Origin: DASSFZ01 sp035283185
GTDB taxonomy: Bacteria > Chloroflexota > Anaerolineae > Fen-1058
Direction of reading: 5' to 3'
NCBI GenBank assembly: GCA_035283185.1
Contig: DATEUJ010000022.1
Location: 1-64,000 of the forward strand
Length of the DNA stretch: 64,000 nucleotides
In this document: in pieces, positions 33,329 through 39,893 of the stretch
Position numbering within the stretch: position 1 is the stretch's first letter
Layout: every line of letters begins with the position of its first letter
The notes under the pieces: generated by a model
What the model saw: the letters and a program-made list of their open reading frames with translations, nothing else
What the model was told of the DNA's origin: nothing
Database searches by the model: none
Position numbers and translations under genes: made by a program

Positions 33329-34066
33329 ATGACGAACAACGTGAAGAAGTACGGCTTTGTCATCGATCCCCGGCGCTGTATCGACTGCCGCGCTTGCCTG
33401 GTCGCATGCCGCGCCGAGAACGACGTGCCACTCAACTCGACTCGCATCTGGGTGTACGACATGGGCGTGCAGGGCGCGTTTCCGGCCCTCAGCCAGCAGT
33501 TTGTGCCGTACAACTGCATGCACTGCGACGAGCCGCCGTGCGTCGACGTATGCCCCAGCCAGGCGACGTACAAGCGCCCCGCGGACGGCATCGTCGTCGT
33601 CGACCAACAGGCGTGCATCGGCTGCGGGTTGTGCCTGCCGGCATGTCCTTATCACGCGCGCACCATCAACCCGGAAACCGGCAAGGCCGACAAGTGCAAC
33701 GCCTGCCTGCAGCGCGTCGAGCAGGGCGAGGCGCCGGCCTGCGTGGCGACGTGCATCGGCGGGGCGCGGCTGTTCGGCGACCTCAACGAGCCAGAAAGCG
33801 AAGTCGCCCAGGCGCTGCGCGCGGCGAAGAGCGTGAAACGCCTGCCGGCGGTGGGCGTCGATACCGGGCCGAACATTTACTACATCAACGACAACGTCGA
33901 CGAGAAGAAGCTCGCCGTCACAGCGCCACAGGCGCCGCCCGCGGATGCCTTTTATAAATGGATCGTCATCCCTGGCGTGCTGCTCGCGGCCGGCGCTACG
34001 TTCCTGGGCCAGGCAGCCGCCTTCGCGCGACAACTGCGCAAGGGCGAGAACGAATTTGATGAGTAA
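33329..34066 (+). CDS. Four-cluster ferredoxin subunit with C-terminal membrane anchor
   Basis: A 245-residue protein of the PsrB/NrfC/DmsB type. Four cysteine groups: 17-20-23-27 (CIDCRACLVAC), 63-66-71-75 (CMHCDEPPCVDVC), 96-99-102-106 (CIGCGLCLPAC) and 123-126-138-142. This implies four [4Fe-4S] clusters carrying electrons between the molybdoenzyme and a membrane cytochrome. Residues of about 209-229 form a membrane helix, unusual for this family but present in some formate-dehydrogenase beta subunits. No signal peptide is visible, so export as a complex with the Tat substrate is expected. Confidence 0.92.
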   Translation: MTNNVKKYGFVIDPRRCIDCRACLVACRAENDVPLNSTRIWVYDMGVQGAFPALSQQFVPYNCMHCDEPPCVDVCPSQATYKRPADGIVVVDQQACIGCGLCLPACPYHARTINPETGKADKCNACLQRVEQGEAPACVATCIGGARLFGDLNEPESEVAQALRAAKSVKRLPAVGVDTGPNIYYINDNVDEKKLAVTAPQAPPADAFYKWIVIPGVLLAAGATFLGQAAAFARQLRKGENEFDE

Positions 34067-34076
34067 GATAGAGAAT

Positions 34077-34147
34077 AACCACGGATGACACGGATTTCAC
34101 CGATGAAATCAGAAGAACCATCTGTGTCATCCGTGTAATCCGTGGTT
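34077..34147. repeat. AACCACGGAT inverted-repeat hairpin
   Basis: AACCACGGATGACACGGATT, a loop, then GTGTCATCCGTGTAATCCGT: an imperfect palindrome in the gap between the ferredoxin and b561-type cytochrome genes. Confidence 0.75.
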
Positions 34148-34152
34148 CCATA

Positions 34153-34944
34153 TTGGAGCGAGATATGTCAGCCGAAGTTCTCACCTTGGCCGAACGCAAG
34201 CGCCTGCGGGCGAAAAAGATCAAGAAGCACGGCCTGATCAACATCGTCACGCACTGGTTCAACGCCGCCTCTTGGCTCGTCCTGCTGCTCACGGGCCTGG
34301 GCATTCTGGGCAGCCCCAGCTTGCGCATCATGCCGCAGGGCTACATCGACTTCATGCGGGAACTGTTCGGCGGCATCGGCGGGCTGGTCGAGACGCACAA
34401 AGTGTTCGGGATGATCTGGCTGCTCGTGATTACCTACAACGTGCTGTTGGGCTTCCGGCGCTACTTCGTGCCCTTCGCCGCGAAGCGCATGTTGCTCACC
34501 CAAGACGACGTCGAGTGGCTGAAGCGGAAGGGTTTGCAACTGCTCGGACGAAAGGTGACGCTGCCCCCGCAGGACGCCTACAACGCCGGCCAGAAACTGT
34601 ACGGTTACGTCGCCGCGTTCGGCACGCTGACGATCGGCGTGACCGGGCTGATCATGACCTTCTCGCACATCTTCCCGCCGGAGATGCGCTGGATCGTGCA
34701 GTGGTCGCGGCCGCTCCATTTCGGCGCGGTCGGCATGGTCGTGGCCGGGCTGATTATTCACGTGTACATGGCGGCGTTCTTCCCGGAAGAGAAAGAGGCA
34801 TTCTTCTCGATGTTCACCGGCGAGGTGAATGCACTGTACGCCCGCCTCCACCACAAGAAGTGGTACGACGACAAGATGAGGGAAGAGCGCGAGTACGAGA
34901 TGCACGTGCGGCTGGAAGAGATCGAAGCGCGCGATCAGTTATAA
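34153..34944 (+). CDS. Cytochrome b561/FdnI-type membrane subunit
   Basis: A 263-residue protein with about four membrane helices and conserved histidines: HGLINIVTHWFNAASWLVLL, VETHKVFGMIWLL and RPLHFGAVGMVVAGLIIHVY. The pattern fits the di-haem b-type gamma subunit of formate dehydrogenase and related enzymes, which hands electrons between ferredoxin clusters and quinone. It follows the ferredoxin gene and precedes a b6-type cytochrome by eight bases. The charged C-terminal tail (EEREYEMHVRLEEIEARD) is cytoplasmic or helical. The start follows GGAGCGAGAT. Confidence 0.88.
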   Translation: MERDMSAEVLTLAERKRLRAKKIKKHGLINIVTHWFNAASWLVLLLTGLGILGSPSLRIMPQGYIDFMRELFGGIGGLVETHKVFGMIWLLVITYNVLLGFRRYFVPFAAKRMLLTQDDVEWLKRKGLQLLGRKVTLPPQDAYNAGQKLYGYVAAFGTLTIGVTGLIMTFSHIFPPEMRWIVQWSRPLHFGAVGMVVAGLIIHVYMAAFFPEEKEAFFSMFTGEVNALYARLHHKKWYDDKMREEREYEMHVRLEEIEARDQL

Positions 34945-34952
34945 TCGCGTCC

Positions 34953-35981
34953 ATGCCCGCACGCCGTCCGAACTTCCTCTATCACCTCCATCCGCCGACG
35001 ATCCCCGAACGCGAATCGCGTTTTCGTTACACCTTCGGGCTGGGCGGCATTTCGGTCTTCCTCTTCCTCGTGCTGATCGTCACCGGCCTGTTATTGACTT
35101 TCTTTTACATCCCCACCCCCGGCGACGCCTTCGCCTCGATTGAAATCATCGCGTTCCAGGTTCCGTTCGGCTGGCTGATACGCAACCTGCATTACTGGGC
35201 GGCGCAGGCGGCGGTGCTCGTCGTCGCATTGCACATGCTGCGTGTGATCCTCACCGGCGCGTACAAAGCGCCGAGGCGCGCCAACACTGTCATCGGTGTC
35301 GCCTTGCTCGCCGGCACGCTGCTGCTCGACTTCACGGGTTACGTGCTGCGCTGGGACGAGGGCACGCGCTGGGCGCTCGTCGTGGGGACGAATCTGGTCA
35401 AAGAGACGCCGTTGATCGGCGGCGCGCTGTACCAGATGATCGCTGGCGGAGCCGAGATCGGCGCGGCGACGACGATCCGCTTCTACGCCTGGCACATCCT
35501 GGGCTTGGCCGTGCCGGCGGTCATTCTGATCGGCTGGCACATCTTCAAAGTCCGGCGCGATGGGGGCATCGCGCACCGGCCGCGCGAAGGCGATCGCGCG
35601 CCGCGCATCGATCGCGCGCAACTGGTCAGGGTGGAGACGATAGCGATGCTGGTGGTGATGGCTGCGCTGCTCGGGCTGTCGATCTTGCTCCCTGCGCCTT
35701 TAGGCCCCATGGCCGACCTGCCAGCAGCGTCCGACAAGGCGCAGGCGCCGTGGTTCTTCCTGTGGGTGCAGGCGCTGCTGCGATATGTTCCGCCGGTATG
35801 GGCCGGAATCCTGCTTCCACTCGGGCTGCTGATCGTCTTGAGCCTGATTCCATACCTTATCGATCGCCGCAGCGAAGGAGCGGCGGAATGGTTCAACCGG
35901 CCGGGCCGCGTCGCGCAGGTGCTCACACTCCTGATGCTCGCCGGTCTCGTCGGATTGACGCTTGTGGAAATCGCGCAATAA
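34953..35981 (+). CDS. Cytochrome b6-type membrane cytochrome with fused subunit-IV-like tail
   Basis: A 342-residue cytochrome b. Haem-ligand pairs are H-x13-H (HYWAAQAAVLVVALH) and H-x14-H (HILGLAVPAVILIGWH); the x14 spacing is that of cytochrome b6 rather than bc1 cytochrome b. A subunit-IV-like segment follows (APWFFLWVQALLRYVPPVW), in which the Qo-site PEWY motif is altered to APWF, losing the glutamate. Start 34953 (MPARRPNFLYHLHPP) is chosen because the longer frame begins inside the preceding gene. With the Rieske protein downstream it should form a quinol-oxidising b/Rieske module, but the motif change may alter bifurcation. Confidence 0.87.
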   Translation: MPARRPNFLYHLHPPTIPERESRFRYTFGLGGISVFLFLVLIVTGLLLTFFYIPTPGDAFASIEIIAFQVPFGWLIRNLHYWAAQAAVLVVALHMLRVILTGAYKAPRRANTVIGVALLAGTLLLDFTGYVLRWDEGTRWALVVGTNLVKETPLIGGALYQMIAGGAEIGAATTIRFYAWHILGLAVPAVILIGWHIFKVRRDGGIAHRPREGDRAPRIDRAQLVRVETIAMLVVMAALLGLSILLPAPLGPMADLPAASDKAQAPWFFLWVQALLRYVPPVWAGILLPLGLLIVLSLIPYLIDRRSEGAAEWFNRPGRVAQVLTLLMLAGLVGLTLVEIAQ

Positions 35982-36018
35982 ACTCCGTGTGTCCGCGCCT
36001 CCGTGGTTTGATCTTCCC

Positions 36019-37335
36019 ATGAAACCCGATCGCCGCCTCGTCTTTGCCGCACTCGCCCTGGCTATCGCCGTCGCCTTCGCGTTCGCGCGCCAGGTAACGA
36101 TGCCAACTGCAAAATCGATCACGCCGACGCTCACCGGCCAGCCGGAGTTGTGCCTGACCTGCCACGACGGCATCGAAGAGATCAGCGCCTCGCATCCGCA
36201 GGACGCCTTCGGCTGCGTGATTTGCCACGGCGGAAACGCGCTCGCGCTCGACGCCGATCTGGCGCACGCCGGCATGCGCGGCGGCAAGAACCCCTCGGAC
36301 TTCAGCGTGGTCGAAGCGTCGTGCGGCGGGTCGGAATGCCATTCGGGAAGCGCAGAGGATCAGCGCGATCACATTCACCGCTCGACGACCAGCATCCAGG
36401 CGACCTATGCCGGCGCGATCGCACAGGTACGCCGGTCGTTCGGCGCGCAGCCCGACGGCGTCGCGCTCTACGGCGTGTACGCCGTCGGCGACGATCACGT
36501 GCGGTCGGCCTCGGCCGTGCCCAGCCTGGCCGAGTTCGATCCGGTCGCGTTGGGTGATCCCCAACCGGTCGTCGATTTTGCGGCAAATTGCATGCGCTGT
36601 CATCTGTTCGCCGAGCCGAGCGCGCAGCCGTATGGCTATCGCTCGACCGGCTGCGCAGCCTGCCACACGCCGTATGCGAGCGACGGGCGGTATCGCGGCG
36701 GCGATCCAGTCATCGACAAGACGCAGCCGGGGCATGCGGCGGCGCATCGCATGACGACCGCAATCCCTTACACGACTTGCAACGCCTGCCACAACCGAGG
36801 CAATTACTCGCTGCGGCAGATGGCGTTTCTGCCGCGCACGGATTTGCCGTCGTCGGGCGAACCGCTGCCCGAAGATCGCCTGCGCGACTACTACCAGCCC
36901 ATCGGCCAGTTCACGCTGTGCGAGTGGAAGCTCGACTGCGTCGACTGCCACACCTCGAGCGAGGCGATGGGCGACGGCGATCTCTACAGCAGCAAGCTCG
37001 ACATCCAATACATCCAGTGCAGGACGTGTCACGGCACGCTGACGGAACCGCCGACGACCGCGACCATCACCGACGCGAACGACGTCGAGCTGCGCCGGGC
37101 GCGCCTCAACGGCAACACCACGCTCCAGGTCGGCGATACAGTGCTGCTCACCGAGCGCGGGGAGAAGATGGGGGCGATCCAACTCGTCGACGGTAAGCTC
37201 GTGCAGACGATGAAGGTCACGGGGGAGCAGCTTGAGATTCCGCTTGTGAAAGGCACGGCCTGCGAGCAGAAGCCTGATGAACAAGAGTCACGTTATTGCC
37301 ACGAGTGTCACGCTTATGAGCGGGATGGAAGTTAG
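36019..37335 (+). CDS. Multihaem c-type cytochrome (about nine haems)
   Basis: A 438-residue exported protein. Residues 5-24 form a signal or anchor helix. Eight CxxCH sites (CLTCH, CVICH, CMRCH, CAACH, CNACH, CVDCH, CRTCH, CHECH) plus one CX4CH (CGGSECH at 102-108) make nine possible haems. Numerous other histidines could be axial ligands. Start 36019 follows the upstream gene by 37 bases; the earlier ATG at 35962 overlaps it. It likely receives electrons from the Rieske/b module or passes them to an outside acceptor. The final residues before TAG lie in an oligonucleotide repeat. Confidence 0.87.
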   Translation: MKPDRRLVFAALALAIAVAFAFARQVTMPTAKSITPTLTGQPELCLTCHDGIEEISASHPQDAFGCVICHGGNALALDADLAHAGMRGGKNPSDFSVVEASCGGSECHSGSAEDQRDHIHRSTTSIQATYAGAIAQVRRSFGAQPDGVALYGVYAVGDDHVRSASAVPSLAEFDPVALGDPQPVVDFAANCMRCHLFAEPSAQPYGYRSTGCAACHTPYASDGRYRGGDPVIDKTQPGHAAAHRMTTAIPYTTCNACHNRGNYSLRQMAFLPRTDLPSSGEPLPEDRLRDYYQPIGQFTLCEWKLDCVDCHTSSEAMGDGDLYSSKLDIQYIQCRTCHGTLTEPPTTATITDANDVELRRARLNGNTTLQVGDTVLLTERGEKMGAIQLVDGKLVQTMKVTGEQLEIPLVKGTACEQKPDEQESRYCHECHAYERDGS

Positions 37336-37418
37336 AAGCTGGAAGTTGGGGGTTGGATAGCGTGCGTCCAAGAACACAGGAGCCTCCAACCTCCAATCTC
37401 CAATCTCCAACCTCCAAC
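37328..37418. repeat. GGAAGTTGG / CCAACCTCC oligonucleotide-repeat hairpin
   Basis: A left arm of GGAAGTTGG-like units and a right arm of CCTCCAATCTCCAATC units, ending directly at the Rieske start codon, with which the last unit (CCAACATGG) merges. The same units occur in the gene at 39872-43105. Confidence 0.75.
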
Positions 37419-37862
37419 ATGGCTCGCCGTAACTTTCTCGCGCTGGCAGGTCGCGGCGCATTGTGGGCGACGCTCGGCGGGTCGGCCGTCGCGCTGGCCC
37501 GGTTCCTCAGCTTCGCCGAGCCGCAGCCATCCGTCGTCTACACGCTCGATACACCGGACGGATATCCGCCGGGCGCGTTCACGCCCGTAGCAGATGGCCG
37601 CGCATATCTTGGGCGCGACGAGCGCGGTCTGTACGCCGTCGTCGCGACCTGCACGCATCTGGGCTGTCTGGTCAAGCACGCGGGCGGGGGCTTTGACTGC
37701 CCATGCCACGGCAGCCGTTTCGACGAGGCGGGAGGGGTCACCCAAGGTCCGGCTGCTCGACCGCTGCAGCGCGCTGCGCTGGCGCTCGACGCAGAAGGGC
37801 GAGTCGTCCTCGACCTGCGCCAGGCCGTGGGAGAAGACTTCCGTCTCAACGTGAACGGCTGA
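37419..37862 (+). CDS. Rieske [2Fe-2S] protein with Tat-type N-terminus
   Basis: A 147-residue protein. ARRNFLALAGRGALWATLGG is a twin-arginine-like signal or anchor. The Rieske motifs are CTHLGC (Cys78, His80, Cys83) and CPCHGSRF (Cys94, Cys96, His97), with Cys83/Cys96 expected as the disulfide. LVKHAGGGFDC between them is somewhat shorter than in photosynthetic Rieske proteins. It completes the cytochrome b/Rieske module of this cluster. A strong terminator follows at 37886. Confidence 0.92.
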   Translation: MARRNFLALAGRGALWATLGGSAVALARFLSFAEPQPSVVYTLDTPDGYPPGAFTPVADGRAYLGRDERGLYAVVATCTHLGCLVKHAGGGFDCPCHGSRFDEAGGVTQGPAARPLQRAALALDAEGRVVLDLRQAVGEDFRLNVNG

Positions 37863-37885
37863 TGACGCTCGCGAGCAGAAAGTGG

Positions 37886-37925
37886 AACGGCGACCTCGAC
37901 ACGGTCGCCGTTCGCGTCTTTCACG
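37886..37925 (+). terminator. Terminator of the respiratory cluster
   Basis: GAACGGCGACC at 37886-37896 pairs with GGTCGCCGTTC at 37904-37914, followed by GCGTCTTTC; it sits right behind the Rieske gene. Confidence 0.65.
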
Positions 37926-37939
37926 CAAGAACGGCGCAT

Positions 37940-38491
37940 TCACGCCAAAGCACGAAGCGCAGTCTCAAAAACCTGGTAAGCCCGACGGTCGTACAGGCAC
38001 ACGATGACGCGCTCCAGCGTCGTTTCGCGAGCACGCAGATACTCGATAATGGCGGACAGAATGACGCGCGCCGCTTCCGCCATCGGATACCCGTACGCGC
38101 CGGTGCTGATCGCGGGGAAGGCGATGCTCTTCAAGCCCTGCTCGTCGGCCAGGCGCAGGCTATTGCGCACGGCGGAGGCAAGCAATTCGGCGGGTGAACC
38201 TTGCGAAGGCGCGAAGCGTGAAACCTTCGCAAGGTTATAGATCGGGCCAACGGTGTGAATGACGTGCCGCGCCTTGAGCCGGTAGCCTTTGGTGATCTTC
38301 GCCTCGCCGGTTGGGCAGCCATCGAGCGTGTGGCACTCGGCGAGCAGGTCGGGTCCGGCCGCGCGATGGATCGCGCCGTCGACGCCTCCCCCGCCCAGCA
38401 GCGAATTGTTCGCCGCGTTGACGATGGCATCCACGTCGAGCGTCGTGATGTCGGCCTGGAGTAGTTCGAGGGAGGTATGGTTGATGAGCAT
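37940..38491 (-). CDS. Macrodomain protein (O-acetyl-ADP-ribose deacetylase-like)
   Basis: A 183-residue single macrodomain: LQADITTLDVDAIVNAANNS, LLGGGGVDGAIHRAAG, CPTGEAKITKGYRL, HVIHTVGPIY and FPAISTGAYGYPM are the ADP-ribose-binding loops. The asparagines in VNAANNS and the aspartate in GGVDGAIH are the catalytic residues of the YmdB/MacroD group. Start 38491 (MLINHTSLELL) follows AGAGGATAAAACC; a start at 38515 is less likely. Convergent with the Rieske gene. Confidence 0.94.
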   Translation of the reverse strand: MLINHTSLELLQADITTLDVDAIVNAANNSLLGGGGVDGAIHRAAGPDLLAECHTLDGCPTGEAKITKGYRLKARHVIHTVGPIYNLAKVSRFAPSQGSPAELLASAVRNSLRLADEQGLKSIAFPAISTGAYGYPMAEAARVILSAIIEYLRARETTLERVIVCLYDRRAYQVFETALRALA

Positions 38492-38513
38492 GGTTTTATC
38501 CTCTAAAACACAC

Positions 38514-38541
38514 ATGCCTCGAAGCAGGCTCTTCGAGGCAT
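38514..38541 (-). terminator. Hairpin between Uma2 and macrodomain genes
   Basis: ATGCCTCGAAG-CAGGCT-CTTCGAGGCAT, an 11-pair perfect stem, with GTGTGTTTTAG on the minus strand behind it. It may terminate the Uma2 transcript. Confidence 0.5.
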
Positions 38542-38566
38542 ATGCAGTTTCCAGGCAGGCGATCCA

Positions 38567-39313
38567 TCAACCGTCGCGTGATCGTCGTTCTAATTCGGCG
38601 CGCAAGCGGACCAGTTCGGCTTCGGCCGCATCCGCGCGCTGGCGTTCGGCCTCGGCGCGTTGGTGTTCGGCCTCCGCCCGGCGACGCTCGGCTTCCTCGC
38701 CGGTCGGCAACAGCCTGCCCGCAGCGTCATGAAACCGCAGCCAGGTAGCCTGTATTCCCTCGTAGTCGCCTTCCCATAATCCCAGCCAGACTTGAAACTG
38801 CTCACTCCATAGGTGGCCGCGCGCACTCGGTTGCAGCGGGACATAGCGCTGCTTCTCCAGTTGCCAGCCGAGCAGCTCACGAGTATCCGGATTGTAGCAA
38901 AAATATTCCGGCGTTTTGAATGTGCGCTCGTACAAATCTTTCTTCGTACCCAGATCTTCGGCGGCAGTGCTCGGCGAGAGCAGCTCCACGATCACGTCCG
39001 GCAGGCGGCCATCTTCTTCCCATGTGATCCATGCCGGCCGGTCGCGTGTGCCGTCCACATCCTTGACGACAAAAAAATCTGGCCCTTTGTAGTCTTTGCT
39101 GCGGGCCTGCCTGAGGCTATAGTAGATAAACATGTTACCGCCCGCGAAAAAATCCGTCCGGCCGTGCCAGTGCTGGCGGGTGGAATCCACCAGCAGGTTG
39201 ATCTGAATGCGATGCCAGTTGGTCTCCAAGGGAATCCCATCCTCGCCCGGCAGATCGATTTCGGGTATGTCCGGCACGATGTAGCGTTCGACCACTTCGA
39301 TCACGCGGCTCAT
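38567..39313 (-). CDS. Uma2 family (DUF820) putative restriction-like endonuclease
   Basis: A 248-residue protein of the PD-(D/E)xK-fold Uma2 family. Motifs: EIDLPGEDGIPLETNWHRIQ, YKGPDFFVVKDVDG (Asp of the nuclease core), PDVIVELLSPSTAAED (the E in the conserved VEL/SPST pattern) and TKKDLYERTFKTPEYFCYN. The C-terminal 40 residues form an Arg/Ala/Glu coiled coil, common in this family. Start 39313 is chosen over a longer frame because it matches the family. Uma2 genes are numerous in Chloroflexi and cyanobacteria; the function is unproven. Confidence 0.9.
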   Translation of the reverse strand: MSRVIEVVERYIVPDIPEIDLPGEDGIPLETNWHRIQINLLVDSTRQHWHGRTDFFAGGNMFIYYSLRQARSKDYKGPDFFVVKDVDGTRDRPAWITWEEDGRLPDVIVELLSPSTAAEDLGTKKDLYERTFKTPEYFCYNPDTRELLGWQLEKQRYVPLQPSARGHLWSEQFQVWLGLWEGDYEGIQATWLRFHDAAGRLLPTGEEAERRRAEAEHQRAEAERQRADAAEAELVRLRAELERRSRDG

Positions 39314-39389
39314 TACGCTATACCTCCAAAATGTACATTCATTATAACTTTCTCTCGGCGGGGGAGCAAATTCCAATGACGCGGCGCGG

Positions 39390-39827
39390 CTATCGCAGCG
39401 CAGTCTGGATGGCGGGTGTAAGCCGTACGAGGAAATCATGAACCGGCTCCAGGCCCAGGCCCACGACAAACCAGATCGGCGCGTAGTCGAGACGGATGTA
39501 ACCGTTCACGCTCCACCTGGACCACTTGGAGTAATCCCACGGGCACGAGCCGGTCAGCCTCTTCAGCAGCCAGCCGGCGAGATATTCGATGGCGAAGAAG
39601 CCGGTCATGTAGACGAGGCCGCGCAGCGGCCAGGGCCACGCGCGAATCGCGTCGTGGACAGGCTCGTAGAGGAAGACGATCGAGCCGTACAGGGGAAACA
39701 TCCACAGGTACGTCGTGCCTTTGAGCTTCCAATCGCTCACGCGCCCGCGCAGGCGGTCGCGCGTGGCGGTGAAGACAATCTCGGCGCACCACCCGCCGAG
39801 GCCGTAGAGAATGAAGCGTATCCACAT
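39390..39827 (-). CDS. Small membrane protein, CmpB-like (PF06541 type)
   Basis: A 145-residue protein with about four membrane helices: MWIRFILYGLGGWCAEIVFTA, TTYLWMFPLYGSIVFLYEPV, LRGLVYMTGFFAIEYLAGWLL and YAPIWFVVGLGLEPVHDFLV. GWCAEI and the YLWMFPLYG motif match the putative ABC-transporter type IV permease (CmpB-like) family. Start 39827 avoids a leader that is oligonucleotide repeat. Function unknown. Confidence 0.75.
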   Translation of the reverse strand: MWIRFILYGLGGWCAEIVFTATRDRLRGRVSDWKLKGTTYLWMFPLYGSIVFLYEPVHDAIRAWPWPLRGLVYMTGFFAIEYLAGWLLKRLTGSCPWDYSKWSRWSVNGYIRLDYAPIWFVVGLGLEPVHDFLVRLTPAIQTALR

Positions 39828-39833
39828 GTTGTC

Positions 39834-39893
39834 AAGGGATGAAGGATGAGGGATGAAGAAACCTTCCGCCTTCATCCTTCATCCCTCATCCTT
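39834..39893. repeat. GGGATGAAGGATGAG oligonucleotide-repeat hairpin
   Basis: A left arm of GGGATGAAGGATGAG and a right arm of TTCATCCTTCATCCCTCATC around a short loop. The final residues and the stop of the gene at 39872-43105 lie in the right arm. Confidence 0.8.
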
